Under the pieces are notes generated by a model. That model ran no database searches. It had not been told where the DNA came from and worked only from the letters and a program-made list of their open reading frames with translations. 32,193 nucleotides of DNA from Candidatus Methanophagales archaeon (GTDB lineage Archaea; Halobacteriota; Syntropharchaeia; Alkanophagales; Methanospirareceae), in contig JANJFQ010000009.1 of the NCBI GenBank assembly GCA_025435355.1, forward strand, positions 1 through 32,193, read 5' to 3'. This document shows positions 14,088 through 24,760 of the stretch, piece by piece; the stretch's first letter is position 1, and each line of letters begins with the position of its first letter. The translations under genes and the position numbers were made by a program.

Positions 14088-14636
14088 ATGGGCTTCGGAA
14101 CTATATTCGCTACTATCGCGATGGTCGCAATAATTGGTATCGCGTCTTACCTGTTCATAACTGGCGCTCTGTTTACTATGGATACGTTATCCAACTCGCT
14201 CAAGATAATCAATGAAATAGATAACGCGAGGCTTAAAACAGAAATAGAAATAGGAAACGTTTCTGTAAAACCCTCAAACCCTGGCTCAGGAAGCGATATA
14301 AATGTTTCTATCAACAACACGGGCGCAACGAAAATATTGAATTCCGAGTTCGAGCATATAGACGTCTTCGTCTATTATCATAACGACACGGCAGGAGGAA
14401 ATATCGCAATCCACAGATGGATACCATACAATGATACTAATTATGATGGCAGTGCATTGCAGGATAACGAATGGACGGTTGTGAACATCACGCAGGATTT
14501 AATCAATCCCGGAATATTTGACCCTGATGAGGAGATAAAAATCATGGTTCGCATTTACCCTGCGATAGACGGCACCATCCGGAACTGGCTGAAAGTAGTC
14601 ACGCCAAACGCAGTTTCGGATGCGAAATATTTCTAA
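14088..14636 (+). CDS. flaF: archaellum stator protein, FlaF-like
   Basis: This 182-residue protein starts MGFGTIFATIAMVAIIGIAS, a membrane helix of the MGF(S/G) type seen at the start of FlaF. An extracellular beta-sandwich follows, with several sequons (NVS, NNT, NDT, NIT) and Asp/Asn-rich turns (NDTNYDGS, FDPDEEIK). FlaF binds S-layer protein and, with FlaG, fixes the motor. It lies 3 bases downstream of the FlaG-like gene and has no clear ribosome-binding site of its own, so it depends on translational coupling. It is the last archaellum gene in the window. The ATPases and platform (FlaH, FlaI, FlaJ) that normally follow are absent; a run of octamer repeats and rps7 on the other strand come next. 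Confidence 0.75.
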   Translation: MGFGTIFATIAMVAIIGIASYLFITGALFTMDTLSNSLKIINEIDNARLKTEIEIGNVSVKPSNPGSGSDINVSINNTGATKILNSEFEHIDVFVYYHNDTAGGNIAIHRWIPYNDTNYDGSALQDNEWTVVNITQDLINPGIFDPDEEIKIMVRIYPAIDGTIRNWLKVVTPNAVSDAKYF

Positions 14637-14642
14637 TTTATT

Positions 14643-14718
14643 TTTAGAGGTTTAGAGGTTTAGAGGATAATAACCAACTAACCAACTAACCAACTAATCC
14701 GCTAACCCGCTAATAAAC
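14643..14718. repeat. two adjoining tandem octamer arrays
   Basis: Three perfect copies of TTTAGAGG (14643-14666) are followed after 4 bases by six octamers of the form TAAxCxxC: TAACCAAC three times, then TAATCCGC, TAACCCGC and TAATAAAC (14671-14718). The array ends exactly at the rps7 stop codon, between the convergent ends of the archaellum and ribosomal operons. Confidence 0.85.
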
Positions 14719-15282
14719 TCATCGCGCTGCCCTCGCCATTCTTTCCTTCTCCTCCTTCTTGCTTATCGAGTAACACTTCGCGTTTTTTGCCGCATTTATT
14801 ATCTCATTTGCAAGGCACCGCTCTATACTCTTCTTGCTCTTGAATGCACACTTCTGTGTCCCATGCGCGATGAAAAGCAGTGCCTGGTCCACTTTTCTTT
14901 GCGAGGTCACATCCACCGGTTTAGGAACTAATATGCCGCCAAATCGCAGCCTGATTGTTTCTTCTCTCGGACCCACATTTTGGATTGCATTCACGAGCAA
15001 CTGAATCGGGTTCTCCTTTGTATCCTCATATATCAAATCAAAAGCGTTTTTAACGATTTTGTAGGCTTTCAGTTTCTTCCCCGTGTTCCTCTTGCTCAGC
15101 ATTAATTTGTTAATCAGCCGTTCCACCACGCAAACTTTTGATTGCTCAAACTGCTGTTTTGCATGTCTCCCTCCTGTATGCAGCACTGACACAGATTGGA
15201 GACTGCTGTGCCTTTCCACACCTATGTCCCTTATCTCCACTTCCGTGATGTCCCATTTATCAAATATCTTATCAAATGGCAT
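14719..15282 (-). CDS. rps7: 30S ribosomal protein S7
   Basis: This 187-residue protein is a typical archaeal uS7. It contains KPIQLLVNAIQNVGPREE-type core (ENPIQLLVNAIQNVGPREET), FGGILVPKPVDVTSQRKVDQAL and the C-terminal RMARAAR. S7 starts assembly of the 30S head by binding the 3' domain of 16S rRNA. It is the last gene of the RNA polymerase/ribosomal operon in this window. CGGAGGAACAA precedes the ATG, and 21 bases separate it from rps12. In most archaea the elongation factor genes (EF-2, EF-1alpha) and rps10 come next, but here the archaellum cluster follows on the other strand. Confidence 0.97.
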   Translation of the reverse strand: MPFDKIFDKWDITEVEIRDIGVERHSSLQSVSVLHTGGRHAKQQFEQSKVCVVERLINKLMLSKRNTGKKLKAYKIVKNAFDLIYEDTKENPIQLLVNAIQNVGPREETIRLRFGGILVPKPVDVTSQRKVDQALLFIAHGTQKCAFKSKKSIERCLANEIINAAKNAKCYSISKKEEKERMARAAR

Positions 15283-15303
15283 TTGTTCCTCCGTTTATTT
15301 CCT

Positions 15304-15732
15304 TTACCTGATGATCTTCTCCTTCCTACCTTTTATCAATTCATTCAATGATATGTCCGTTACCGCAACTACCTTAAATCTCACGCCTGGGAGGTCCCCA
15401 TACGACCTTCCTTTTCTCCCCCCCATTCCCACTATCAATACCTCGTCATGCTCGTCTATAAACTTTATGGCACCATCACCGGGGCAAAAAGCGGTCACCT
15501 GCTTACCATTTTTGATTAACTGAACGCGAACACATTTCCTTATTGCGGAGTTCGGCTGCTTCGCTTCTACTCCCACCTTCTCCAGAACAATAGCCCTTGC
15601 CATGTGTGCTCCCTCCAGTGGGTCCGCTTTTTTAGCGGATTTCAATGCCCTTCGCACAAACTCCTCACTCTTCCACCTGAACTTCTTTCTACGCTTATTC
15701 GCCTTTTTTGCCGCATATAGTCCTCTTCCCAT
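15304..15732 (-). CDS. rps12: 30S ribosomal protein S12
   Basis: This 142-residue uS12 carries the invariant decoding-centre stretch [15 protein letters not shown] and the loop PGDG followed by [11 protein letters not shown] and [14 protein letters not shown]12 sits at the A-site of the small subunit and controls decoding accuracy. Length and motifs are normal for archaea. GAGGT precedes the ATG, and the gene is 18 bases downstream of nusA. Confidence 0.97.
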   Translation of the reverse strand: MGRGLYAAKKANKRRKKFRWKSEEFVRRALKSAKKADPLEGAHMARAIVLEKVGVEAKQPNSAIRKCVRVQLIKNGKQVTAFCPGDGAIKFIDEHDEVLIVGMGGRKGRSYGDLPGVRFKVVAVTDISLNELIKGRKEKIIR

Positions 15733-15750
15733 ATCTTTACCTCATAGAAT

Positions 15751-16185
15751 TTATATTATTATCACGTTGTCTATATTTTGGTTTCTTTTTACTAATAATT
15801 TTACCTTTTTTATCTTCTCCCCCTTCTTTCCGATTGCAATGCCCTTGTCTTTATTGAAAACCTCCACGTATGCACAGATCTTGTCATTCTTGGTCAACAG
15901 CTCTATACTCCTCACATAAGCCGGACGAAACAGATTCTCTATGAATTCCTTTATATCCGCGGAGTGTTCCACGACCTCTACTTCCTTTCTTAGCAGTTTT
16001 TTTACCTCATTTATCTTTGAACCACCCTTACCGATAGCTAAACCCATGTCTCCTTTTTTTACCACCATTATCACCTTATTCGCTTCGTTATCCACCACGC
16101 AATCCATGACTCTCGCACCCGTAAGACTCTCGAATACCCCTATGCACCTTATTCCCTCAGTGTCCAACTTCACGGTCAATTTCAA
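15751..16185 (-). CDS. nusA: NusA-like transcription factor (two KH domains)
   Basis: This 144-residue protein is the short archaeal NusA: it has two KH RNA-binding domains without the N-terminal and S1 parts of bacterial NusA. KH1 carries GLAIGKGGSKINEVKKLL and KH2 carries GIAIGKKGEKIKKVKLL. It is thought to act in elongation or termination. Its ATG overlaps the stop of rpl30e by 4 bases (ATGA), and the order rpoA2-rpl30e-nusA-rps12-rps7 is conserved across archaea, which confirms the assignment. Confidence 0.95.
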   Translation of the reverse strand: MKLTVKLDTEGIRCIGVFESLTGARVMDCVVDNEANKVIMVVKKGDMGLAIGKGGSKINEVKKLLRKEVEVVEHSADIKEFIENLFRPAYVRSIELLTKNDKICAYVEVFNKDKGIAIGKKGEKIKKVKLLVKRNQNIDNVIII

Positions 16186-16571
16186 TCACCTGCATTTTCA
16201 CTCAATATTTTCTTTTTAGCGTGAAAGTTAGAGGTAAGAAGCCGTAAAAGTTCCGACTCCTCGGTATCTATAATACATAAAGAAGCAATAGTATAAGGTT
16301 TCCCGCATGCAAGCCCGAGTTCGATACCATTCGCGGGATATTCATAAACGATGATTCTTTCGTTCTCATCTTTATCCATTTCTTTAAATTTCTCTTTTAT
16401 CTCTTCTGGGCAATTAGAAGCATGAATGACAATTTTTGCTCCTTCTCCACCTCCCCTGATCGCTTTTATCGTCTCCTTTGACCCCATCAGCACTTTACCG
16501 CTCCTCATCACCTTTTGTAATTCCATCTCTACATCCGAGAGCTCAACCGACTTCCCTTTTGTTTTCGCCAT
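16182..16571 (-). CDS. rpl30e: 50S ribosomal protein L30e
   Basis: This 129-residue member of the L7Ae/L30e family binds kink-turn RNA. It shows MRSGKVLMGSKETIKAIRGG, AKIVIHASNCPEEIKEKF and GIELGLACGKPYTIASLCI, all typical of archaeal L30e. The C-terminal extension after DTEESELLRLL (about 20 residues) is a little longer than usual. It follows rpoA2 with a one-base gap and overlaps nusA by 4 bases, the conserved position in this operon. Confidence 0.95.
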   Translation of the reverse strand: MAKTKGKSVELSDVEMELQKVMRSGKVLMGSKETIKAIRGGGEGAKIVIHASNCPEEIKEKFKEMDKDENERIIVYEYPANGIELGLACGKPYTIASLCIIDTEESELLRLLTSNFHAKKKILSENAGD

Positions 16572-16572
16572 T

Positions 16573-17931
<1,359 letters not shown>

Positions 17932-20900
17932 CTACGCTCCTACCTCTGCCCCCATTGCTTCTCTTATTATCTCGTCTATATCTACAACTTTTCCATACTC
18001 GCCTTTTGAAGGCTCCACGCTATCTTCGCCGTATTTAAATTGCACGATCGTATCCCTTGTTTCTCTGACTGTCTCGTCATTCTTCACTTCGAGGTCTTGT
18101 AAAGCGTTGATGAGCCTCCTCTGAAAGTATCCACTCTGAGAAGTGCGGACTGCAGTATCCACCAATGCTTCCCTTCCTCCAACAGCGTGGAAAAAGTATT
18201 CGGTCGGGGATAAGCCATCTTTGAAAGACGATTTTATGAACCCGCGAGCATTTGCACTACGGTCTCCGGGTTTAAAGTGTGGCAACGTTCTCCCCTGGTA
18301 TCCCCTTCTTATCCTTTCTCCCCTAACAGATTGTTGACCTACGCATGCAGCCATTTGCGTTAAATTAAGCATAGAGCCACGTGCACCGGACTTTGCCATG
18401 AGCACACCTGCGTTTTCCATACCAAGGTCTCTCTCTGCAATCTCGCCAGCAGCATCTCTTGCACGACCAAGTTCCTGCATTATCAGTAGTTCCAGCGTCT
18501 CCTCAAGCGACCTCCCAGGTAGAGCCTCAAGCTCTTCTGCTTCATACGCCATTATCAATGCATCAACTTTCTTCTCAGCTTCACGCACCGCCTCTTCTCT
18601 TATCTGCTTCTTCCCTTCACGCGGTATATCCTCATCGCTTATACCGAAGCTAAAACCTGCTTGCAGGATATAATTAATGGCAATCCGGGAAGCATCATTT
18701 ATGAACCTTTTCGCAGCTTCTTCCCCGTATTGCCTGAAGATTCTGTCAATTATTCTCCCTTTGAACGAGCCCACCGCCATTTCATCTATTACACCACTTA
18801 TTATTTCCCCTCCCTTTATTATAACATACGCCTCATGGGGGCATTTCTCCTTCTCGCATACCAAACCTCTCTCAATGCACTTCTCGCACATCTTCCCTCG
18901 AAATTGTAAGTTCAAGTCCTTCGGTAATATCCTGCTGAATATTTGCTTCCCAGTCCAATAAGGGACTTCAATGCCCGAAGGAGACACAAATGTCCCCGCA
19001 GCCTCTCCTAAATCATCAATATCTATTTTCTTCAATATCTCCAGCACTTCTTCCCTCTCAAACCTCTTCTCTCCATGCGTAAGTAAAAACAAACCCGTAA
19101 TGTAATCATGGATGGCACCTATAATTGGTCTGCCAAATCTGGGCGATATTATATTGCATTGCACCGCCATCAGGATCTTTGCCTCCGCCCTCGCTTCTTC
19201 GGTCTGCAAAACGTGAAGGTTCATCTCGTCACCGTCATAATCGGCATTGTAAGGTGGACAAACGGCAGGATTTAACCTGAATGTCTTACCCGGCATTATC
19301 CGCACATAATGTGCCATTAAGCTCACTCTATGCAGAGATGGCTGTCTGTTGAACAACACGATGTCTCCGTCCCGGATATGCCTTTCTACCTTCCACCCGA
19401 TATCAATCTCTTCTGCTAACGCCTCGTAATTGCTTTCTGTTATTTTTACCTTTTTACCATCTGCTCTTCTCACATAATTCGCACCTGGATGTTCTCTCCC
19501 CCTCCTTACTACCTCCTTCATGTGCTCGATGTTTCTTTCGGTCACGTTAATGCCGATCGTCAACTCTTTTGCTATCTCTTCGGGCACCCCAACTTCATCT
19601 ATGTCTATGTCGGGGGCAGGGGATATAACCGTTCGAGCGGAAAAATTCACTCTCTTTCCAGATAACGAACCTCTAAACCTGCCTTCCTTTCCTTTTAGTC
19701 GCTGCGACATCGTCTTAAGAGGTCTGCCACTCCGGTGCCTCGCAGGTGGTAAGCCCGGGATTTCGTTATCGAAATAGGTGCTTACGTGGTATTGAAGAAG
19801 CTCCCACAAGTCCTCTATTATTAACTGTGGTGCACCGGCATCTCTATTTTCCATAAATCTCTGATTTATCCTTATTATATCCACCAATTTATGTGTCAGG
19901 TCGTCCTCGCTTCGTTGTCCGCTTTCTAACGTGATAGAAGGTCTTGCGGTTACTGGAGGAACCGGTAATACCGTAAGCACCATCCACTCCGGTCTTGCAT
20001 CTTTTGCATGCATTCCGAAAAGGGCTATATCTTCGTCAGGTATCCTTTCAAGTCGCTCTCTCACATCAGTAGGCATTAGTCTACGCTCTCTCTCTTCTTC
20101 ATCTATTTCTACATAAGTGGTGGGCTTATCATATTTTATGACCCTTTGGGGCACACCACAGTAAATATTTAGCTTTTCCTCTTCTTTTTTGACTATGTAC
20201 GTCTTTTCTTTACCAGTTATCACCCAGTTATCATCTATTTCTTTCCTAATAGCGCTGTTTTTAGAAAGCGGACATCCCCTCGTCACGAACATCTTCTTCA
20301 ATTTTTCCGAGATAACGCCCTTGTTTAACTCATTTTCTAATCTTGCCGTATTAGTGCTAAACAAATAATCCCTACAATAAGTGCATACACCTTTTTTCGA
20401 TGCTTCTTTGAACACACGCTTCACTACTTCTCCAACGTCCGTTTGCTTCTCTCGTTGCAGCTCTATTTCTCTTAAAAAGCTCCTCTTTTCTCCGGCATCG
20501 TAAATGCTTAGCTCCTCCTCCTCTTTCCTGATAATGAACATTTTTTTACCTGTTACTACTACCCATTCACCATTTTTTTCTTTCGTAACACCCACGTCAT
20601 TCGAAAGTGGAGCGTCGTTGGTTTTGAATATGTCGCACAATTCTTCCGAGATAACGCCTTTGTTTAACTCACGTTCTATTTCTGCATCTGCGTCTGTGAC
20701 TGAGAACAAAAAATACCCTTCTCCCAGTAAAACCCTTCCACACTTCCTGCATGTCGCACTCAGCATCTTGTATATCAATTTAGCATACCCTACGTGTATA
20801 ACGGGTGCAGCAAGCTCGATGTGCCCGAAATGCCCCGGACATTCCCCCATTCGACCACCACAGGTCTTACATCTTAACCCCGGATCGATAACTCCTATCC

Positions 20901-21042
20901 TCTGATTCACCAACCCCATCTCTATCGGAAAGCCGTCTTCACCATAAGTGTCAGCAGTTATTATCCTCGCAGCACTCATCTTCCTTATCTCCTTTGGCGA
21001 GAGCAGCCCGAATTTCATCCCTCTTATCCTTTTCGTCCTCAT
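17932..21042 (-). CDS. rpoA1: DNA-directed RNA polymerase subunit A' with two internal insertions
   Basis: The large catalytic subunit A' has 1036 residues, against about 870-910 in most archaea. The clamp zinc region (CKTCGGRMGECPGHFGHI), LSGKRVNFSARTVISPAPD, FNRQPSLHRVSLMAH and the bridge helix region (GARGSMLNLTQMAACVGQQ) are intact. Two points are odd. First, residues about 110-184 and 224-295 are related insertions: both contain ELNKGVISE(E/K)L, a PLS motif, W-V, and a run ending K-E-E-E-x-L-x-I-Y. The second splits the CxxC of a zinc site (CTYC...YCG). Second, the catalytic metal motif reads NADYDGD, not NADFDGD; the three aspartates are kept. Otherwise the protein looks functional, and this is the only copy in the window. 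Confidence 0.97.
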   Translation of the reverse strand: MRTKRIRGMKFGLLSPKEIRKMSAARIITADTYGEDGFPIEMGLVNQRIGVIDPGLRCKTCGGRMGECPGHFGHIELAAPVIHVGYAKLIYKMLSATCRKCGRVLLGEGYFLFSVTDADAEIERELNKGVISEELCDIFKTNDAPLSNDVGVTKEKNGEWVVVTGKKMFIIRKEEEELSIYDAGEKRSFLREIELQREKQTDVGEVVKRVFKEASKKGVCTYCRDYLFSTNTARLENELNKGVISEKLKKMFVTRGCPLSKNSAIRKEIDDNWVITGKEKTYIVKKEEEKLNIYCGVPQRVIKYDKPTTYVEIDEEERERRLMPTDVRERLERIPDEDIALFGMHAKDARPEWMVLTVLPVPPVTARPSITLESGQRSEDDLTHKLVDIIRINQRFMENRDAGAPQLIIEDLWELLQYHVSTYFDNEIPGLPPARHRSGRPLKTMSQRLKGKEGRFRGSLSGKRVNFSARTVISPAPDIDIDEVGVPEEIAKELTIGINVTERNIEHMKEVVRRGREHPGANYVRRADGKKVKITESNYEALAEEIDIGWKVERHIRDGDIVLFNRQPSLHRVSLMAHYVRIMPGKTFRLNPAVCPPYNADYDGDEMNLHVLQTEEARAEAKILMAVQCNIISPRFGRPIIGAIHDYITGLFLLTHGEKRFEREEVLEILKKIDIDDLGEAAGTFVSPSGIEVPYWTGKQIFSRILPKDLNLQFRGKMCEKCIERGLVCEKEKCPHEAYVIIKGGEIISGVIDEMAVGSFKGRIIDRIFRQYGEEAAKRFINDASRIAINYILQAGFSFGISDEDIPREGKKQIREEAVREAEKKVDALIMAYEAEELEALPGRSLEETLELLIMQELGRARDAAGEIAERDLGMENAGVLMAKSGARGSMLNLTQMAACVGQQSVRGERIRRGYQGRTLPHFKPGDRSANARGFIKSSFKDGLSPTEYFFHAVGGREALVDTAVRTSQSGYFQRRLINALQDLEVKNDETVRETRDTIVQFKYGEDSVEPSKGEYGKVVDIDEIIREAMGAEVGA
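20158..20373 (-). other. second inserted domain in rpoA1 (about residues 224-295)
   Basis: RDYLFSTNTARLENELNKG through KEEEKLNIYC is absent from canonical A' subunits, where CxxC is followed directly by GxxQ and KLEKPTTF. It shares about 40 percent of its residues with the first insertion. At DNA level CCGAGATAACGCC and TTGTTTAACTCA recur in both with one mismatch between them. Confidence 0.75.
20491..20715 (-). other. first inserted domain in rpoA1 (about residues 110-184)
   Basis: YFLFSVTDADAEIERELNKG through KEEEELSIYDAG follows the CRKCGRVLL half of the zinc site. It resembles a small alpha/beta module: helix, PLS turn, then strands with W and Y. From memory, similar short modules occur in unrelated proteins of environmental archaea and bacteria, but this needs a search. 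Confidence 0.75.
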
Positions 21043-21049
21043 TTCAACC

Positions 21050-24000
21050 TCAAATTGCCTCCTCTAATTCTAATCTCGGTGCAATACACAGCACTTTCAT
21101 CTCATCCAGAAGCAACTTGAATGCATAACTCATCTCCACAGGGTATATGTCCGTGTCTGCACCACAATTCGGGCAAAATGCTGACCCTGTTTTCCTATCA
21201 AGAGTCGCAATCATACCACAATTCCCACATACCAGCTCAGCAACCTTGTCTGACTCATCCAATAGTCGGTCCTTTAGCGATATCGCAGCTCCATAACCTA
21301 CAAGAACGTCTCTTTCCATCTCCCCAAAACGAAGCCCACCTTCCCTTGCTTTACCTTCCGTGGGTTGTCTTGTTAATATTTGCACGGGACCTCTCGCTCT
21401 CGCATGCATCTTTGCTGATACCAAATGGTATAGCTTCTGATAATACACCACGCCAATAAACACATCAGCCCCTATTTTCTCCCCCGTTGTTCCATCGTAC
21501 ATCACTTCCGAACCGGTATGAGAGAAACCAGCCCGCGCAAGTGCTTCTCTTAAGTCTTCCTCGGGCTCACCGGAAAAAGCGGTCCCGTCTATGTATCTCC
21601 CTTCCAATGCACCCACTTTCCCCCCTATCATCTCCAGCACGTGTCCTACCGTCATCCTCGAAGGAATGGCATGCGGATTTATAATCATATCAGGAATGAT
21701 TCCTTCTTCAGTAAATGGCATGTCCTCTGGTGGCACGATTAACCCAATAATACCCTTCTGTCCATGTCTGGATGCGAACTTATCCCCTATCTCTGGTATC
21801 TTCTGGTCTCGAACACTGATCTTCGCTAAGCGTCTGTTGCTACTTGATTCCATAAGCACGACAGAATCTACTATCCCACGCTCGTTAGAGCGAGTACAAA
21901 CAGAACTATCTCTTCTTTCTAAAGGGCTTAAAAGCTCTGTCGTTTCCTCTAAAAACCTTGGCGGGCTTGTCTTCCCTATTAACACATCATTTGGTGCTAC
22001 TTCCGTCTCCGAATTTATTATCCCGCCCTCGTCAAGTTGGTCATACGCTTCATGACTCCTCACCCCTACAATCTCCATATCCGGTATCTCAAATCTATCC
22101 TCCTCGCCCCCCGGATACCTTCTTTCTTCTCCTTCGTAGGTTCTGAAGAAATGACTCCTTCCTAACCCCCGGTCTATTGCAGCGCGGTTCAAAATCAGTG
22201 CATCCTCCATATTATACCCCTCATAACTTAATACCGCAACGACAAAATTCTGCCCCGCTGGTCTTTTATCATGCAAAATAAGGTCGGCAGTCCTTGTCTT
22301 TACCATCGGCTTCTGCGAATAATGCAAATGATGTGTTCTGGTATCGGTACGAGTTTTATAATTCGCTGCGATAAGTCCTAAAGATTGCTTCAACATAGCA
22401 CAGCCCATTGTGTTACGAGGCGACGAATTATGATCGGGATATGGTATCAACCCTGCGACGATGCCTAAAATCAAAGCTGGGTCTACTTCCAGGTGTGTAT
22501 ATTCCAACCCATCTGCTTTCGTCAAATCCGCTTCGTTTAATGCAATCAGCGCATTCTCCTCCTCTTCTGCGTCCAAATACTCTATCACCCCTTCCTTTAC
22601 CAAATCTCCAAACTCCATCTCGCCATTTCTCAGTTTCGCTATGTGCGATTCTGTAACCAATGGTCTTCCATTCTCCACTATTATAACCGGTCTTCTCGCC
22701 CTTCCTCTGTCGGAATTTATTATTATATCTCTCCTATCCCTATAATATGCGATGTTTACCTGTGAGGATGTTTCACCCCTTCTTCTCTTCCTTCTCACGT
22801 CTTCCACAAATCTCTCCGGCTCGGTAGAGAAACCGATGAAGTCACCATTCACGAACACGCGAATCCTGTTCTCGGCATTTATTTTCAAAGCCCGAGCAGG
22901 AGGGATAACACCGAGCTCGTATAACGTGTTTTTAAAGCGCTCATGGTCTTCTCCCACGGATAATTCAACCATCTGCGAGAAATTCTTCACCAATCCGCAA
23001 TTTGGACCTTCCGGTGTCTCAGTTGGACAAATTTTTCCCCATTGCGTGGGATGCAAATCACGAGCTTCAAAATGCGGCTGCGCCCTCGAAAGCGGTGAAA
23101 TTATCCTCCTCAGGTGGCTCACCGTAGCCACATAATTACTCCTTTCCAGCAATTGAGAAACACCCGCCCTACCACCCACCCAATTCCCGGTTGCCACGGC
23201 ATGTAATATTCGTTCAGTGAGCACATCAGACCGAATTGCCGTTGCGATCTTCAGTTCTCGGCTTCGCATATTTGCACGCTCCAACTGATACCTCATATCC
23301 CGTGTCAACTTGGTAAATGAGACCCTGAAAAGGTCTTCCATCAGGTCGCCTGCGAGTTTCAGCCTTTTATTCGCGTAATGGTCTTTGTCATCCTCGCCTC
23401 TCTTTCCCAAAGAAAGTTCATAGCATGCTTCCGCCATTCTTCCAATGAAATGCGCCTTCGCTATCCGGTCATCAAGATGCGGGAGGAAATAACGGTCGAG
23501 GATATAATTAACGCGTCTTTCTCTATACTCCCTTGCCTGTGTGGGTGCAACTCTACGACCCAATTTATCCAGTGCATCTTCTTTTGTGCGCACCTCACTC
23601 TCTTCCATGTTCTCGCGGATGTATTTTTCTATTTGTGGGTCATCAGAGACGGCTTTCAGTATCTCTTCGTCACTTTCGAGCCCCATAGCTCGCATAAGCG
23701 TTGCGAATTCTATTTTCCTGGCTACTGCTGGAAAAGAGACCTCAAGTATACCTTTTTTATTTATTCCCACCCTTATTGGGACTCTGAATCCATGTTTAAG
23801 AGAAAAAACCTTTGAAAGCGCACTTTTACTCCCGTATTTCACTTCGAAATTCACAAATATCCTGTTTGGTGCGAGGTCTTCCAGCGTTATTATTACATGC
23901 TCTGAGCCATTTACGATGAAATAGCCACCGGAGTCGAGAGGGTCTTCGCCATCTCTTATCAATTCTTCCTCGGAAAGCCCGTAAAGGTTACACCTTTCTG

Positions 24001-24397
24001 ATTTCACCATGATTGGGAGCTCACCGATTTCGACTTCTTTCTCCTCCCCCTCCTCCTCTATTTCTCCGTTTTCGTATTTCTTCACCAACTGCATCCCCAA
24101 ATATACGGAAGCGGAGTAGTTTAAATTCCTTAATCTCGCCTGTGAAGGGAAAATCGATTCATAAGAGCCATCTGCTTCCCTTGCCTTCGGCATGCCCACG
24201 CTTATCGTACCAAACTTCACTCCCAGTTTATGCTTCCCCTTTTCGTCTTCGCCGCCGATAGAAGTTTCTATATACGACTGCTCCTCCACTATTTTTTGCA
24301 TGCCTTCTCTGAGGAAGTAATTAAAGGAATCAAGCTGATGCTGTGCTATCTTTTCCCTTTTTAAATACGCTTTTGAAAGAACACTCCGGTCTAACAT
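21050..24397 (-). CDS. rpoB: DNA-directed RNA polymerase subunit B (unsplit)
   Basis: From the ATG at 24397 the protein has 1115 residues; AAAAGGGGTG precedes it, and the track's GTG start three codons earlier lies in that motif. It covers the whole of RPB2. The N-terminal lobe begins [25 protein letters not shown]. The fork and hybrid-binding regions follow ([47 protein letters not shown]), and the C-terminal zinc ribbon reads [40 protein letters not shown]. Methanogens, Archaeoglobus and haloarchaea split this subunit into B'' and B', whereas here it is one chain, as in Thermococcales and Crenarchaeota. The gene is 7 bases from rpoA1 and about 16 bases from rpoH. Confidence 0.97.
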   Translation of the reverse strand: MLDRSVLSKAYLKREKIAQHQLDSFNYFLREGMQKIVEEQSYIETSIGGEDEKGKHKLGVKFGTISVGMPKAREADGSYESIFPSQARLRNLNYSASVYLGMQLVKKYENGEIEEEGEEKEVEIGELPIMVKSERCNLYGLSEEELIRDGEDPLDSGGYFIVNGSEHVIITLEDLAPNRIFVNFEVKYGSKSALSKVFSLKHGFRVPIRVGINKKGILEVSFPAVARKIEFATLMRAMGLESDEEILKAVSDDPQIEKYIRENMEESEVRTKEDALDKLGRRVAPTQAREYRERRVNYILDRYFLPHLDDRIAKAHFIGRMAEACYELSLGKRGEDDKDHYANKRLKLAGDLMEDLFRVSFTKLTRDMRYQLERANMRSRELKIATAIRSDVLTERILHAVATGNWVGGRAGVSQLLERSNYVATVSHLRRIISPLSRAQPHFEARDLHPTQWGKICPTETPEGPNCGLVKNFSQMVELSVGEDHERFKNTLYELGVIPPARALKINAENRIRVFVNGDFIGFSTEPERFVEDVRRKRRRGETSSQVNIAYYRDRRDIIINSDRGRARRPVIIVENGRPLVTESHIAKLRNGEMEFGDLVKEGVIEYLDAEEEENALIALNEADLTKADGLEYTHLEVDPALILGIVAGLIPYPDHNSSPRNTMGCAMLKQSLGLIAANYKTRTDTRTHHLHYSQKPMVKTRTADLILHDKRPAGQNFVVAVLSYEGYNMEDALILNRAAIDRGLGRSHFFRTYEGEERRYPGGEEDRFEIPDMEIVGVRSHEAYDQLDEGGIINSETEVAPNDVLIGKTSPPRFLEETTELLSPLERRDSSVCTRSNERGIVDSVVLMESSSNRRLAKISVRDQKIPEIGDKFASRHGQKGIIGLIVPPEDMPFTEEGIIPDMIINPHAIPSRMTVGHVLEMIGGKVGALEGRYIDGTAFSGEPEEDLREALARAGFSHTGSEVMYDGTTGEKIGADVFIGVVYYQKLYHLVSAKMHARARGPVQILTRQPTEGKAREGGLRFGEMERDVLVGYGAAISLKDRLLDESDKVAELVCGNCGMIATLDRKTGSAFCPNCGADTDIYPVEMSYAFKLLLDEMKVLCIAPRLELEEAI

Positions 24398-24413
24398 ATT
24401 ACACACACCCCTT

Positions 24414-24656
24414 TTACTCTATAACCAGTCGGTAAGATATAAATTTCCCCGCTGTTCTGCTTCTCCTTTTTATCTTTACAACATCTCCCACCTCTGCTTT
24501 TATCTCTTTTATGACAGGGTCGGAGAATTTGATCTTAGGCAGTTGTTCCTTTTTTACTTTATACTTTTCCAAAAGCTCTTTTTCTTCTTCTTCTTCCATT
24601 ATCTCGTGCTTGGGCACTAACTCATGTTCGCGTATAGAAACCTTTCCCTTCTTCAT
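24414..24656 (-). CDS. rpoH: DNA-directed RNA polymerase subunit H
   Basis: This 80-residue protein is the archaeal counterpart of the C-terminal part of RPB5. It contains [60 protein letters not shown], the last being the most conserved block. It opens the RNA polymerase operon, 31 bases after the 3' end of tRNA-Lys. GTTATTAAAG just after the tRNA may be its TATA box, which would make the mRNA nearly leaderless. Confidence 0.96.
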   Translation of the reverse strand: MKKGKVSIREHELVPKHEIMEEEEEKELLEKYKVKKEQLPKIKFSDPVIKEIKAEVGDVVKIKRRSRTAGKFISYRLVIE

Positions 24657-24687
24657 TTCACTTAATTTTGGCTTTGACTTTAATAAC

Positions 24688-24760
24688 GGGCTCGACGGGA
24701 TTTGAACCCGCGACCGACGGGTTAAAAGCCCGCTGCTCTACCTTTCTGAGCTACGAGCCC
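24688..24760 (-). tRNA. tRNA-Lys (anticodon UUU)
   Basis: The minus strand folds into a complete cloverleaf of 73 nt without an encoded CCA. GGGCTCG pairs with CGAGCCC. The D arm is GCTC...GAGC. The anticodon stem GCGGG/CCCGT holds loop CTTTTAA with anticodon TTT. The T arm is GCGGG-TTCAAAT-CCCGT. The first 23 nt also encode the C-terminus and stop codon of pncC on the same strand. Confidence 0.96.
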
